A stretch of 64,000 nucleotides of DNA from positions 186,001 to 250,000 of the forward strand of contig NC_013947.1 of assembly GCF_000024545.1 (NCBI RefSeq), in the 5' to 3' direction. This DNA is from Stackebrandtia nassauensis DSM 44728 (lineage in GTDB: Bacteria; Actinomycetota; Actinomycetes; Mycobacteriales; Micromonosporaceae). The position numbers and the translations under genes are program-made. The notes under the pieces are model-generated. The model saw only the letters and a list, made by a program, of their open reading frames with translations. It did not search any database and was not told the origin of the DNA. Numbering within the stretch: position 1 is the first letter of the stretch; the number at the start of each line of letters is the position of its first letter. Of this stretch, positions 1 through 8,038 are shown piece after piece.

Positions 1-595
1 CGGTGATGTCGGCGACGCGGGACCAGGTGTCCGGTACCGGGGTCTGCCAGTCGGGTTCGTCGGCGGTGTGCTTGGACATTGTGGAGCGTGTCATGTGGCG
101 AAGCCGGTCGGCGACTGAGCCGTCGATGTCGTCGAGGCCGCGATGGGGGCCGGCGGCGAACTCGGTGAACACCTGGATGGAGGTGTCGATGTCCCCGGCT
201 GTCATCGCGGTGTGCCAACGGGTCCAGGTGTCGGTGGTCCACGGGTCGGTGAAGTAGGGCTCGCTGGTGCCGACGCCGCTGACGACGAGGGCCGCGACGA
301 GCTCGGGGTGTTCCAGCGCGGTGTCGACGGCGGTCGCGCCGCCCATCGACACTCCGATGAGGATCGCGGGGCCGGTGTCGAGGTGCCGCAGCAGCCGCGC
401 CACGTCGTCGGTGTGACGGAACGGGCCGGTGGCGTTGGGCGAGCGGCCATGGCCCCGGGCGTCGGGGGCGATGACGCGGTGGTCCTCGCCGAAGCCGGGG
501 AGCTGGTCGTCCCACATGTGGTGGTCGAGGAAGCCGCCGTGCAGGAAGACCAGCGGTCGGCCGCTGCCGGTTTCATAGCGGAACAGATCGCTCAT
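1..595 (-). CDS. alpha/beta-hydrolase (partial, cut by window edge)
   Basis: Read on the minus strand from an ATG at 595 this frame stays open to the left edge, so the C-terminus is missing. The N-terminus reads MSDLFRYETGSGRPLVFLHGG, with the HGG oxyanion-hole motif of alpha/beta-hydrolases. About 80 residues in, a GVSMGG nucleophile elbow supplies the catalytic Ser. The His of the triad would lie beyond the edge. It is divergent from a MarR gene, and the start codon sits inside one of two palindromic operators, so repression by that MarR protein is likely. The substrate cannot be told; carboxylesterase, C-C hydrolase or haloperoxidase-like folds all fit. Family assignment is firm, role is inferred. 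Confidence 0.85.
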   Translation of the reverse strand, partial: MSDLFRYETGSGRPLVFLHGGFLDHHMWDDQLPGFGEDHRVIAPDARGHGRSPNATGPFRHTDDVARLLRHLDTGPAILIGVSMGGATAVDTALEHPELVAALVVSGVGTSEPYFTDPWTTDTWTRWHTAMTAGDIDTSIQVFTEFAAGPHRGLDDIDGSVADRLRHMTRSTMSKHTADEPDWQTPVPDTWSRVADIT

Positions 596-612
596 GACAA
601 CCAGGGTGTCAT
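594..612. promoter_or_regulatory. palindromic operator 1 (probable MarR site)
   Basis: ATGACAACCAGGGTGTCAT has 6-bp arms ATGACA/TGTCAT around 7 bases. It overlaps the start codon of the hydrolase at 595. A near-identical second palindrome lies 31 bp downstream, about three helical turns, which suits two MarR dimers on the same DNA face. Confidence 0.75.
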
Positions 613-623
613 GTTCCGAAGCA

Positions 624-644
624 TATGACAACTCAGGTGTCATA
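624..644. promoter_or_regulatory. palindromic operator 2 (probable MarR site)
   Basis: 7-bp arms TATGACA/TGTCATA surround ACTCAGG. The site ends 8 bases before the GTG start of the MarR gene, so autorepression as well as control of the divergent hydrolase is expected. Confidence 0.75.
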
Positions 645-652
645 CTGGTGGG

Positions 653-1114
653 GTGAATGACAGTCAGCCCGCCGCGTCCGTCGACCGGTTCTTCGAGGTG
701 TTCGACCTGGTGGGGCCGTTGTACCGGCGGATACACCGCAAGGTCGAGCAGGACACCGCCCGGGAGGGGATGTCGGTCGGCGTGCGGGCCGTGCTGGTGA
801 TGCTGCACGACCGGGGACCGATGACCGTGCCGCAGTTGGGGCGGGAACAGGCGTTGAGTCGGCAGTTCGTGCAGCGCATGGTCAACGAGGCCGCGGCGCG
901 CGGGCTGGCCGAGGCCGTCGCCAACCCGGCGCACAAACGCTCGTCGCTGATCCGGCTGACGACGGACGGGCACGCCGTCATCGCCGCGCTCCTGGAGCGG
1001 GAGCGGGCGATGTTGCGCGCGGCCGCCGCCGACCTCAGCGACGCCGACTTCGACGCCTGCGGCCGGGTGCTGTCGCGACTGCTGCGGCTGCTCGACGACG
1101 TGGACGTCGACTGA
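653..1114 (+). CDS. MarR-family transcriptional regulator
   Basis: 153-residue winged-helix regulator with a GTG start. The central part (about residues 45-110) contains the MarR pattern: GPMTVPQLGREQALSRQFV as helix-turn-helix, followed by a wing with NPAHKRSSLIRLT and the terminal dimerisation helices. The length is typical for the family. It is divergent from the hydrolase, and two matched palindromes lie in the 57-bp gap. The likely job is ligand-relieved repression of the hydrolase and of itself; the ligand is not indicated. Its stop codon directly abuts the stop of the convergent NRPS gene with no spacer. Confidence 0.9.
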   Translation: MNDSQPAASVDRFFEVFDLVGPLYRRIHRKVEQDTAREGMSVGVRAVLVMLHDRGPMTVPQLGREQALSRQFVQRMVNEAAARGLAEAVANPAHKRSSLIRLTTDGHAVIAALLERERAMLRAAAADLSDADFDACGRVLSRLLRLLDDVDVD

Positions 1115-4100
1115 TCACGACAGCCGGGAGGCGTCCAGGCGGTGCTTCGATCGGTCGACCCGGCCGATCGCGGGGGTGGCGGGTTCGGTGTCGGTCAGGC
1201 CGTCGAGGTGGCTGGCCAGGTCGCGCAGCCGGGGGTGGGCGAAGATGTCGCGCAGCGCCACGTCGGGGTGGAGGCGTTCCCGGATCCGGGTGACCACGCG
1301 CATCGCCGCCAGCGAGTGGCCGCCGGAGGTGAAGAAGTCGGCATCCCGGGTGGGTGTCGGGGTGCCCAGGACGTCGTGCCAGATCGCGGCCAATGCGAGC
1401 TCGGTGGCGGTGGTGGGCGGCTCCTGGTTCGCGTGCGACGGGCTGGGGTCGGGCAGCGCGCTGACGTCGACCTTTCCGTTGGGGTTCAACGGGAAGGCGT
1501 CGAGGATCGCCCACGCCGACGGCAGCATGTGGGTGGGCAGCGACTCGACGGCACTCGCGTGCAGGGCCGCGGTGTCGAGCCGGTGGCCGGGTTGGGCGAG
1601 GACGTAGGTGACCAGGCGTTTGCCGCCGCTGGGGTCGTCGCGGGTGACGGTGAGGTTGTCGCGGACGCCGGGGAAGTCGCGGACGGTGGCGTCGACCTCG
1701 CCGAGTTCGACCCGGCAGCCGTTGATCTTGACCTGGTTGTCGGTGCGGCCCAGGAACTTGAGGTTGCCGTCGCCGGTCCAGCGGACCAGGTCGCCGGTGT
1801 GGTAGCCGCGGCTGCCGTCGGGGGCGGGCCGGAACCGTTCGGCGGTCAGGTCGGGGCGGTGCAGGTAGCCACGTCCGACGCCCGCGCCGCTGATGACCAG
1901 TTCGCCGGGGACGCCGCGCGGGACGAGCCGTCCGGCGGGGTCGACGACGTGCAGCCGGGTGTTGGCGATGGGACGGCCGATCGAGATGGGAGTGTCGGCC
2001 GTGACCGGGGCGAAACACACCGACACGGTGGTCTCGGTGGGGCCGTAGCCGTGCAGGACGGTGATGCCGAGGTCCAGCAGCGCCTCGGCGAGCGCGTCCG
2101 AAATGGTCTCACCGCCGCAGAACAGCAGCCGCACCGTGTCGGGGAGCTTCGCGGTGTGGCTGGTGTACAGCTTCATGACGCCGGGAGTGGCGCCGAAGTG
2201 GGTGGCGCCCCGGCGAAGCAGCGCGTCGAGTTCGTCGGGGTCGGCGGTGACCTCGGGGGCGATGATGACGCGACCGCCGACGGTCAGTGGCAGCGTCAGT
2301 TCGCGCACGGCCGGGTCGAAGGACAGTGAGGACAGTGCCAGGAGCCGGTCCTCGGGGCCGAAACCGGGGTCGGCGGCGTAGGCGTCGAGCAGATTGACCA
2401 GATTGGAGTGTTCGACCATGACACCCTTGGGGTTGCCGGTCGAACCGGAGGTGTACATGACGTAGGCGAGGTTGGCGCCGGTGATGTCCACATCGGGCCA
2501 GTCAGCGTCGTCGGGGGCGGGGTGCTGGCCGGGCAGGACGATGTCGACGTCGCCCACGTCGAGGGTCGCGGCGGTTTCGGGCGTCGCCAGCAGGACCGTC
2601 GGGCGGCTGTCGGCGATCATGTACTCGAGGCGTTTGCGGGGGTAGGACGGGTCCATCGGGATGAACGCGCCGCCGCACATCCACACCGCCAGCAGGCTGG
2701 CCAGCAGCATCCGGTCGCGGCGCATGCACACGCCGACAAGGGATTCCGGGCCGACGCCGCGTTCGCGCAGTATCACCGACAGGGCGCGGACCTGGTGCAT
2801 GAGCTCGGCGTAGGTCCAGGTGCCGTCGGCGTCCTCGACGGCGACGCGGTCGGGGGGCTGCTCGGCGATCCGGCGGATCTTCCACGGGACGACGGTCGGG
2901 TCGGGGTGGCGGATCGGGCCGGTGCCCAGGGCGGCCAGTTCGGCGCGTTCGGCGGCGGGCAGCAGGTCGATGCCACCGACGCGCTGGTGTGGGTCGTCGG
3001 CTATGGACTCAAGGAGCTGGTTGAACTGGGCGGCGATGCGTTCGACGGTGGCGCGGTCGAACAGTTCGGTGGCGTAGCGCAGTTCGCCGGTCAGGCCGTG
3101 CGCGGTCGGGGTGAGGTGCACGGCGAGATCGAAGGGGGTCGCCCCGACGGTCTCAGGTTGTTCGGTGAGCTCGGCACCGGGCAGGTCCAGCCGCGTCGCG
3201 GGGACGTCCTGGAGGCTGAACAGCACCTGCACCAACGGGTTGTGGGCGAGGCTGCGCTGCGGGTCGAGGTCGTCGACCAGGTCGGCGAACGGGACTTCCT
3301 GGCGCGTGAACGCGGCGAGGCTGGAGCCGGTGACCCGGTCGAGCAGGTCGCCGAAATCGGGGTCGCCGGACAGGTCTGCGGGGAGGACGAGCGTGTTGAC
3401 GAAGAAGCCTAGCGTGGACTCGCTGTCGACTGTGGTGCGGTTGGCGACGGGGGTGCCGACCAGGAAACGCTCCTGGCCACTCCAGCGGTGCAGCAGGACA
3501 TCGCAGGCGGCCAGCAGGGTCATGAAACGGGTGGCGCCGTGTTCGCGGCCAAGGCGTTCCAACTTGTCGGCGACTTCGGCGGGTACGCCGAAGTGGACGG
3601 TGTCGGTGGCGAAGTCGCGTTCAGGTGGGCGGGGGCGGTCGGCGGGCAGTTCCAGCAGCTGCGGGAAGTCCGACAGGGTGGTGACGTACTCGGCGCGGGA
3701 TTGCTTCAGCGCCGACGATGCCATGCGGGCGCGCTGGGCGCGCGCGAAGTCGCCGTACTGCTTGGGGGCGGGGAGGTCGGTGACGGTGCCGGTGGTCCGG
3801 TCGCGGTAGTGACCGGCGACCTCGGCGAGGAACAGTTCGAGGGACCAGCCGTCGGTGATGAGGTGATGCAGCACGATGGCCAGCTGGGTCTCGTCGCCGC
3901 GCATGATCGCCAGGCGCAGCAACGGAAGCGCGGCGACGTCGAAGGGGCGGGTGACGAACGCGGTCACCGCGTCCGGCACGTCGGTGGCCTCGATGAGCTC
4001 GACGCGCGGCTGCCAGGGCGGTGCGATCACCTGGACCGGTTCGTCGTCGAGGACGTCGAAGCGGGTGCGCAGGACCTCGTGGCGGCGCACCGTTTCGGCC

Positions 4101-6031
4101 AGCGCCCACTCCAGCGCGGGGACGTCGATCGAGCCTTCGACGCGGTAGGACTTGAAGACGTTGTTGACGGCGGTACCGGAGGCGAGCTGGCTGGTGAGCC
4201 AGAGTTGTTGCTGCGCGGGCGAAAGCGGGACGGGGGCGTCGGCCTCAGCCGGTGTCGGTGCGGGGTCGTCGGGCGCGGGGCTGTGATTGCCGAGCAGCTG
4301 CGCCAGCGCCGAGGGAGTGGCGGCGGCGAACAGGTCGCGGTACTTGAGTTCGATGCCGAAGCGGTCGCGGATGCGGGCCAGCAGCATGGTCAGCTGGAGC
4401 GAGTGGCCGCCCGCGTCGAAGAAGTCGGTGTCGGTGCCGACGGCCGGGGTGCCGAGGACTTCGGCGAACAGCGAGGTCAGGAGCTCGACAGGGGCGGTGC
4501 CGGACGGGGCCGCGCTCGAGGGCCCGGCGGGACGCTCGTCAGTCAGAGCCTCGAAGCCATGCGGCTCGGGCAGCGCGTCGCGGTCGAGCTTTCCGTTCGC
4601 CGACACCGGCAGCGCGTCCAGCTCCACGAACACGGCCGGGACCATATAGGACGGCAGCAGCTCGGCCAGCGCCTCGCGCAGCCGCGGGGCCTCGCGTCCG
4701 GGTTCGGGCACCACGTAGCTGATGAGCCGTTGCTCGCCGACGGCGTCGGGACGGGCGACGGTGACACAGTCGGCGACGCCGTCCAGCCAGCGCAACGCCG
4801 TGTCGATCTCGCCCAGCTCGACCCGGTAGCCGCGGATCTTGACCTGGTCGTCAACGCGGCCAAGGAAAACCAGACTGCCGTCGGGATTGCGGTGAGCCAG
4901 GTCGCCGGTGCGGTAGGCGCGCTCGCCGTCGGGCCCGGTCACGAACCGCTCGGCGGTCAGTTCGGGGAGACCCAGGTAACCCCGCGCCAGTCCCGCGCCG
5001 CAGATCCAGATCTCGCCGCGCTCGTCCGGCTGACCGTCCTCATTGATCAAATGGATCCGGGTGTTGTCGATGGCCTGCCCGATCGAGGGGACGGCGGCGG
5101 TGTCACCCGGATGCGGCTTCACCACCGTCGAGGTCGCCACGACCGTGCATTCGGTGGGGCCGTAGTTGTTCACGAGTGTGAACGGGTGGTCACCCGGGTG
5201 GAGCCGCAGCCGGTCGCCGCCGGTCAGCAGCACCCGCAACGCCAGCCGGTCGTCGGCGGGACGGCGCAGCAGGTGCTCGGCCATCACGGTGGGCAGGAAC
5301 GCCACCGTGACCGCTTCGGCCGCGCACCAGTCGATCGCCTCGTCGAAGGACTGCCGGATGTCCTCGGGGATGACGTGCAGCGCGGCCCCGTTGGCCAGCG
5401 CCGACCAGATCTCCCACACCGAGGCGTCGAAGCCCGCCGCCGCGATGTGGGAGCAGCGGTCGGCGGTGGTGATGTCGAAGGCCTCGCCGTGCCAGCGCAC
5501 CAGGTTGGTCAGGGCGGCGTGCTCCACCATGACACCCTTGGGTTCCCCTGTGGACCCCGACGTGTAGATGACGTACGCCAGGTCCGACGGCTGCGGGCGG
5601 TGCGGCCATGCGGTGGGTGCCAAGGCGTCCGGGACCGTGTCGGTGTCGATGACCGGGACACCGGACGGCACCGGAACCCGGTCCGCCAGGCCGGTGGTGG
5701 TCAGCAGCGCGGTGAAGCCGCTGTCGGCGGCGAGGTACTCCAGCCGGTGCCGCGGGTAGCTCGGGTCCAGCGGCAGGTAGGCGGCACCGGCCGCCCAGGT
5801 CGCCAGCAGCGCGGCGATGCCGTCGCGGCCGCGCGGCATGCACACCCCCACCAGGTCGCCGGGCCGCACGCCCGCGTCACCCAGTGCGGTGGCCAGCCGG
5901 GACGCGCGGGCCAGCAGTTCGGTGTACGTCCACCGTCCGTCCCCGGCGCTGACCGCGATCCGGTCGGGGTGCGCGTCGGTGTTGGCGCGCAACAGGTCGG
6001 GGACCGTCGCGAGTTCACGAGGCGATGTCAT
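1115..6031 (-). CDS. non-ribosomal peptide synthetase, A(Leu)-T-C-A-T
   Basis: About 1638 residues. The start at 6031 (MTSPRELATVPDLL) follows a strong AAGGAGGA ribosome site, so a longer frame to 6175 is rejected. Domains: A1 about 12-510 (YTSGSTGEPKG, NNYGPTE, GRVDDQVKIRGYRVELGE, NGKLDR), T1 about 525-595 (FFDAGGHSL), C about 605-1035 (HHLITDGWS), A2 about 1055-1545 (YTSGSTGNPKG, GYGPTETT), T2 about 1560-1630 (FFTSGGHSL). By-eye alignment to GrsA gives A1 the code DAWFLGNVVK, identical to a classical leucine code. A2 reads DPRGFGGVSK, which I cannot assign. The absence of an N-terminal C domain suggests a loading protein. There is no thioesterase. It is the last gene of the operon and overlaps the MFS gene by 17 bp. 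Confidence 0.93.
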   Translation of the reverse strand: MTSPRELATVPDLLRANTDAHPDRIAVSAGDGRWTYTELLARASRLATALGDAGVRPGDLVGVCMPRGRDGIAALLATWAAGAAYLPLDPSYPRHRLEYLAADSGFTALLTTTGLADRVPVPSGVPVIDTDTVPDALAPTAWPHRPQPSDLAYVIYTSGSTGEPKGVMVEHAALTNLVRWHGEAFDITTADRCSHIAAAGFDASVWEIWSALANGAALHVIPEDIRQSFDEAIDWCAAEAVTVAFLPTVMAEHLLRRPADDRLALRVLLTGGDRLRLHPGDHPFTLVNNYGPTECTVVATSTVVKPHPGDTAAVPSIGQAIDNTRIHLINEDGQPDERGEIWICGAGLARGYLGLPELTAERFVTGPDGERAYRTGDLAHRNPDGSLVFLGRVDDQVKIRGYRVELGEIDTALRWLDGVADCVTVARPDAVGEQRLISYVVPEPGREAPRLREALAELLPSYMVPAVFVELDALPVSANGKLDRDALPEPHGFEALTDERPAGPSSAAPSGTAPVELLTSLFAEVLGTPAVGTDTDFFDAGGHSLQLTMLLARIRDRFGIELKYRDLFAAATPSALAQLLGNHSPAPDDPAPTPAEADAPVPLSPAQQQLWLTSQLASGTAVNNVFKSYRVEGSIDVPALEWALAETVRRHEVLRTRFDVLDDEPVQVIAPPWQPRVELIEATDVPDAVTAFVTRPFDVAALPLLRLAIMRGDETQLAIVLHHLITDGWSLELFLAEVAGHYRDRTTGTVTDLPAPKQYGDFARAQRARMASSALKQSRAEYVTTLSDFPQLLELPADRPRPPERDFATDTVHFGVPAEVADKLERLGREHGATRFMTLLAACDVLLHRWSGQERFLVGTPVANRTTVDSESTLGFFVNTLVLPADLSGDPDFGDLLDRVTGSSLAAFTRQEVPFADLVDDLDPQRSLAHNPLVQVLFSLQDVPATRLDLPGAELTEQPETVGATPFDLAVHLTPTAHGLTGELRYATELFDRATVERIAAQFNQLLESIADDPHQRVGGIDLLPAAERAELAALGTGPIRHPDPTVVPWKIRRIAEQPPDRVAVEDADGTWTYAELMHQVRALSVILRERGVGPESLVGVCMRRDRMLLASLLAVWMCGGAFIPMDPSYPRKRLEYMIADSRPTVLLATPETAATLDVGDVDIVLPGQHPAPDDADWPDVDITGANLAYVMYTSGSTGNPKGVMVEHSNLVNLLDAYAADPGFGPEDRLLALSSLSFDPAVRELTLPLTVGGRVIIAPEVTADPDELDALLRRGATHFGATPGVMKLYTSHTAKLPDTVRLLFCGGETISDALAEALLDLGITVLHGYGPTETTVSVCFAPVTADTPISIGRPIANTRLHVVDPAGRLVPRGVPGELVISGAGVGRGYLHRPDLTAERFRPAPDGSRGYHTGDLVRWTGDGNLKFLGRTDNQVKINGCRVELGEVDATVRDFPGVRDNLTVTRDDPSGGKRLVTYVLAQPGHRLDTAALHASAVESLPTHMLPSAWAILDAFPLNPNGKVDVSALPDPSPSHANQEPPTTATELALAAIWHDVLGTPTPTRDADFFTSGGHSLAAMRVVTRIRERLHPDVALRDIFAHPRLRDLASHLDGLTDTEPATPAIGRVDRSKHRLDASRLS

Positions 6032-7295
6032 GAGCTTCCTCCTTGGCGGGAGTCGGGGGCTCGCCGTCGGTGACCCGGACGCTGCGCGGCAGCAGCCAGG
6101 CGGCGGCGAGGATGTGGCCGAGCGCGCCGATGACGAGGGTTTCGCGGATGCCGAGGTACTCGCCGCTGACGCCACCGGCGAGCGCGCCCAAGGCGAAGGC
6201 GCCGTAGGTGAGCATGTAGCTGCCCGCGTGCACCCGGCCCTGCATGTTCTCGGGGGTGACCTGCTGCCGGTAGGTCACCTGGGTGGTCATGAACGCGATC
6301 ATCCCGATCACGAAGATGCCGTGCGAGGCGACGAGCAGCAGTGACTTGACGATGGTGTCGCCGCCCGCGAACGGCAGTACGACGCAACCGGCGGCCATCA
6401 CGAGCTGCCCGGCGATCAGGGAACCGCGCACGCCCAGGTGCCGGGTGCCGCGTTCGGTGAAGAACCCGGAGATCAGCGCGGTGCAGCTGGCGACGCTGAG
6501 CAGGATGCCGATCATCAGCGGCGTGAAGTGCAGGACGTTCATGGCGAACAGCAGGTACAGCGACACCATCATGGCGCTGAAGAAGTTGCTGGTCGCGGTG
6601 CACAGCGTGATGGCGCGCAACCGGACGTTGCGCAGGATGAACGTGACGCCGTCCCAGATCCGGGGCTTCTCGTGCTCGGCGCGCTCGGGCGGGTGCCCGG
6701 GTTCGCGGACCCCGGCGACGAACAGCGCCGACACCAGGAAGCTGATCGCGTCGAGGATCAGCGCGATCGGCGCGGTGAGGACCTGTACGACGGCACCGGC
6801 CACCGAACCGCCCGACACCTCGGCGAAGGTGGTGACCTTCTGGAGCTTTCCGTTGGCGTCCAGCAGTTTCGGCTCGGGCACCAGTTTCGGGATGTACGCC
6901 TGCCCGCAGATCGTGGCCAGGACGTTGAACGCACCGAACCCGAACGCGATGACCAGGAACACCGGCAGGCTGAGCAGGCCCACCGCCCACAGGATCACGA
7001 TCACCGCCAGCAGCAGCATCCGGGCCAGGTCGGCGGCGACCAGTATGGAGCGTTTGGCGAACTTGTCGATGATGGCGCCGAAGTGCAGCCCGAACAGCAA
7101 CGCGGGCAGGAACTTGGAGAAGAACAGCAGCCCCTGCTCGAACGCGCCCGCGTCCAGGATCTGGATGGCGATCAGCGGGATCGCCATCGCGCTGATCTCG
7201 TCGCCCAGCAGCGACAGGCTCTGGCCGGAGAAGAAACGGGAGTAGTTGCGCTCCTCGCGGAACCTGAACGTGACGTTCTCAGTTCTGGATGTCAT
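6015..7295 (-). CDS. MFS exporter of the NRPS/PKS cluster
   Basis: 426-residue membrane protein with about 12 hydrophobic segments. It fits the EntS/macrolide-efflux type of major facilitator (N-terminal SRFFSGQSLSLLGDEISAMAIPL; cytosolic GAIIDKFAKRS loop typical of motif A). It overlaps the thioesterase gene upstream and the NRPS gene downstream by 17 bp each, so translation is coupled. The ribosome site AAGGA lies inside the thioesterase gene. The likely role is export of, or self-protection against, the cluster product. Substrate is inferred from position only. Confidence 0.88.
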   Translation of the reverse strand: MTSRTENVTFRFREERNYSRFFSGQSLSLLGDEISAMAIPLIAIQILDAGAFEQGLLFFSKFLPALLFGLHFGAIIDKFAKRSILVAADLARMLLLAVIVILWAVGLLSLPVFLVIAFGFGAFNVLATICGQAYIPKLVPEPKLLDANGKLQKVTTFAEVSGGSVAGAVVQVLTAPIALILDAISFLVSALFVAGVREPGHPPERAEHEKPRIWDGVTFILRNVRLRAITLCTATSNFFSAMMVSLYLLFAMNVLHFTPLMIGILLSVASCTALISGFFTERGTRHLGVRGSLIAGQLVMAAGCVVLPFAGGDTIVKSLLLVASHGIFVIGMIAFMTTQVTYRQQVTPENMQGRVHAGSYMLTYGAFALGALAGGVSGEYLGIRETLVIGALGHILAAAWLLPRSVRVTDGEPPTPAKEEAHDIAS

Positions 7296-8028
7296 GCAGC
7301 GGTTCCTTCGTGAGGGTGTCCTCCAGCAGCGCCGAGACGACCTGGAAGTCGTCGAAGGGGAAGAAGTGGCCGCCGGGGAAGGTGCGCAGGACGTGGTCGC
7401 CGGTCACCGATTTGGTCCACTTGCGAGCCTCTATGGGCGCGATTCCGGAGTCCTGGTCGCCGAAGTACACCCGCAGCGGACGGTCCAGCGGTTCGGCGCG
7501 GGTGTCGCGGTAGCGTTCCGACAGCCGGATCTCGTCGCGCAGCCGTCCCAGCAGCAGGTCCAGCAGTTCGGGTTCGGCGAACACCTCCTCGGGGGTGCCG
7601 CCCATGTCGCGCAGGAACCGCAGCAGCCGGTCGTCGCCGAGGTGGCTGATCCGTTCGGGCGCCGGGGTCGTGGGTGCCCGCTGCGCCATGGCGACGAGGC
7701 CGGCGAGCCGGTCGCCGTGGCGGCCCTCGTCCAGCTGCCGCGCGGTCTCGTAGGCGAGCAGGGCCCCGAAACTGTGTCCGGCCAACACGAACCGGGAGTC
7801 GCTGACGGCCAGTTCGGGAAGCAGCAGCGACGCCAGGTCGGGCAGCGAGTCGACCTCGGCGGCCTGCGCGGCGAAGTAAAGCGACCATGGGTCGACGACG
7901 CTGAGCCGGATCCACGGGCCCAGCGCGGAGTCCCAGCGCCGGAAGTGGGTCTGCGAGCCACCGGCGCCGGGGAAGCCGATCAGGTGGACCCGGGCGGCGG
8001 GTTTGGGGGTGACGGTGCGGATGTGCAT
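7279..8028 (-). CDS. type II thioesterase
   Basis: 249 residues. Start MHIRTVTPKPAARVHLIGFP at 8028 with GAGGA six bases upstream; the longer frame to 8109 is rejected. Alpha/beta-hydrolase features of stand-alone NRPS/PKS thioesterases: GFPGAGG near residue 22, nucleophile elbow GHSFGA near residue 90, and catalytic His in GGHFFPFDD near the C-terminus. Such enzymes hydrolyse misprimed or stalled acyl groups from carrier domains. Since none of the three NRPS proteins ends in an integrated thioesterase, it could also take part in product release; that is inference. It begins 10 bp after the NRPS C-A-T stop. Confidence 0.92.
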   Translation of the reverse strand: MHIRTVTPKPAARVHLIGFPGAGGSQTHFRRWDSALGPWIRLSVVDPWSLYFAAQAAEVDSLPDLASLLLPELAVSDSRFVLAGHSFGALLAYETARQLDEGRHGDRLAGLVAMAQRAPTTPAPERISHLGDDRLLRFLRDMGGTPEEVFAEPELLDLLLGRLRDEIRLSERYRDTRAEPLDRPLRVYFGDQDSGIAPIEARKWTKSVTGDHVLRTFPGGHFFPFDDFQVVSALLEDTLTKEPLHDIQN

Positions 8029-8038
8029 GGTGCGTCCT

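Noticed and set aside
3488-6073. Long plus-strand open frames through the NRPS and PKS genes
   Set aside because: Gly/Val/Arg/Gln-rich shadows caused by GC skew opposite real coding frames; no domains or ribosome sites.
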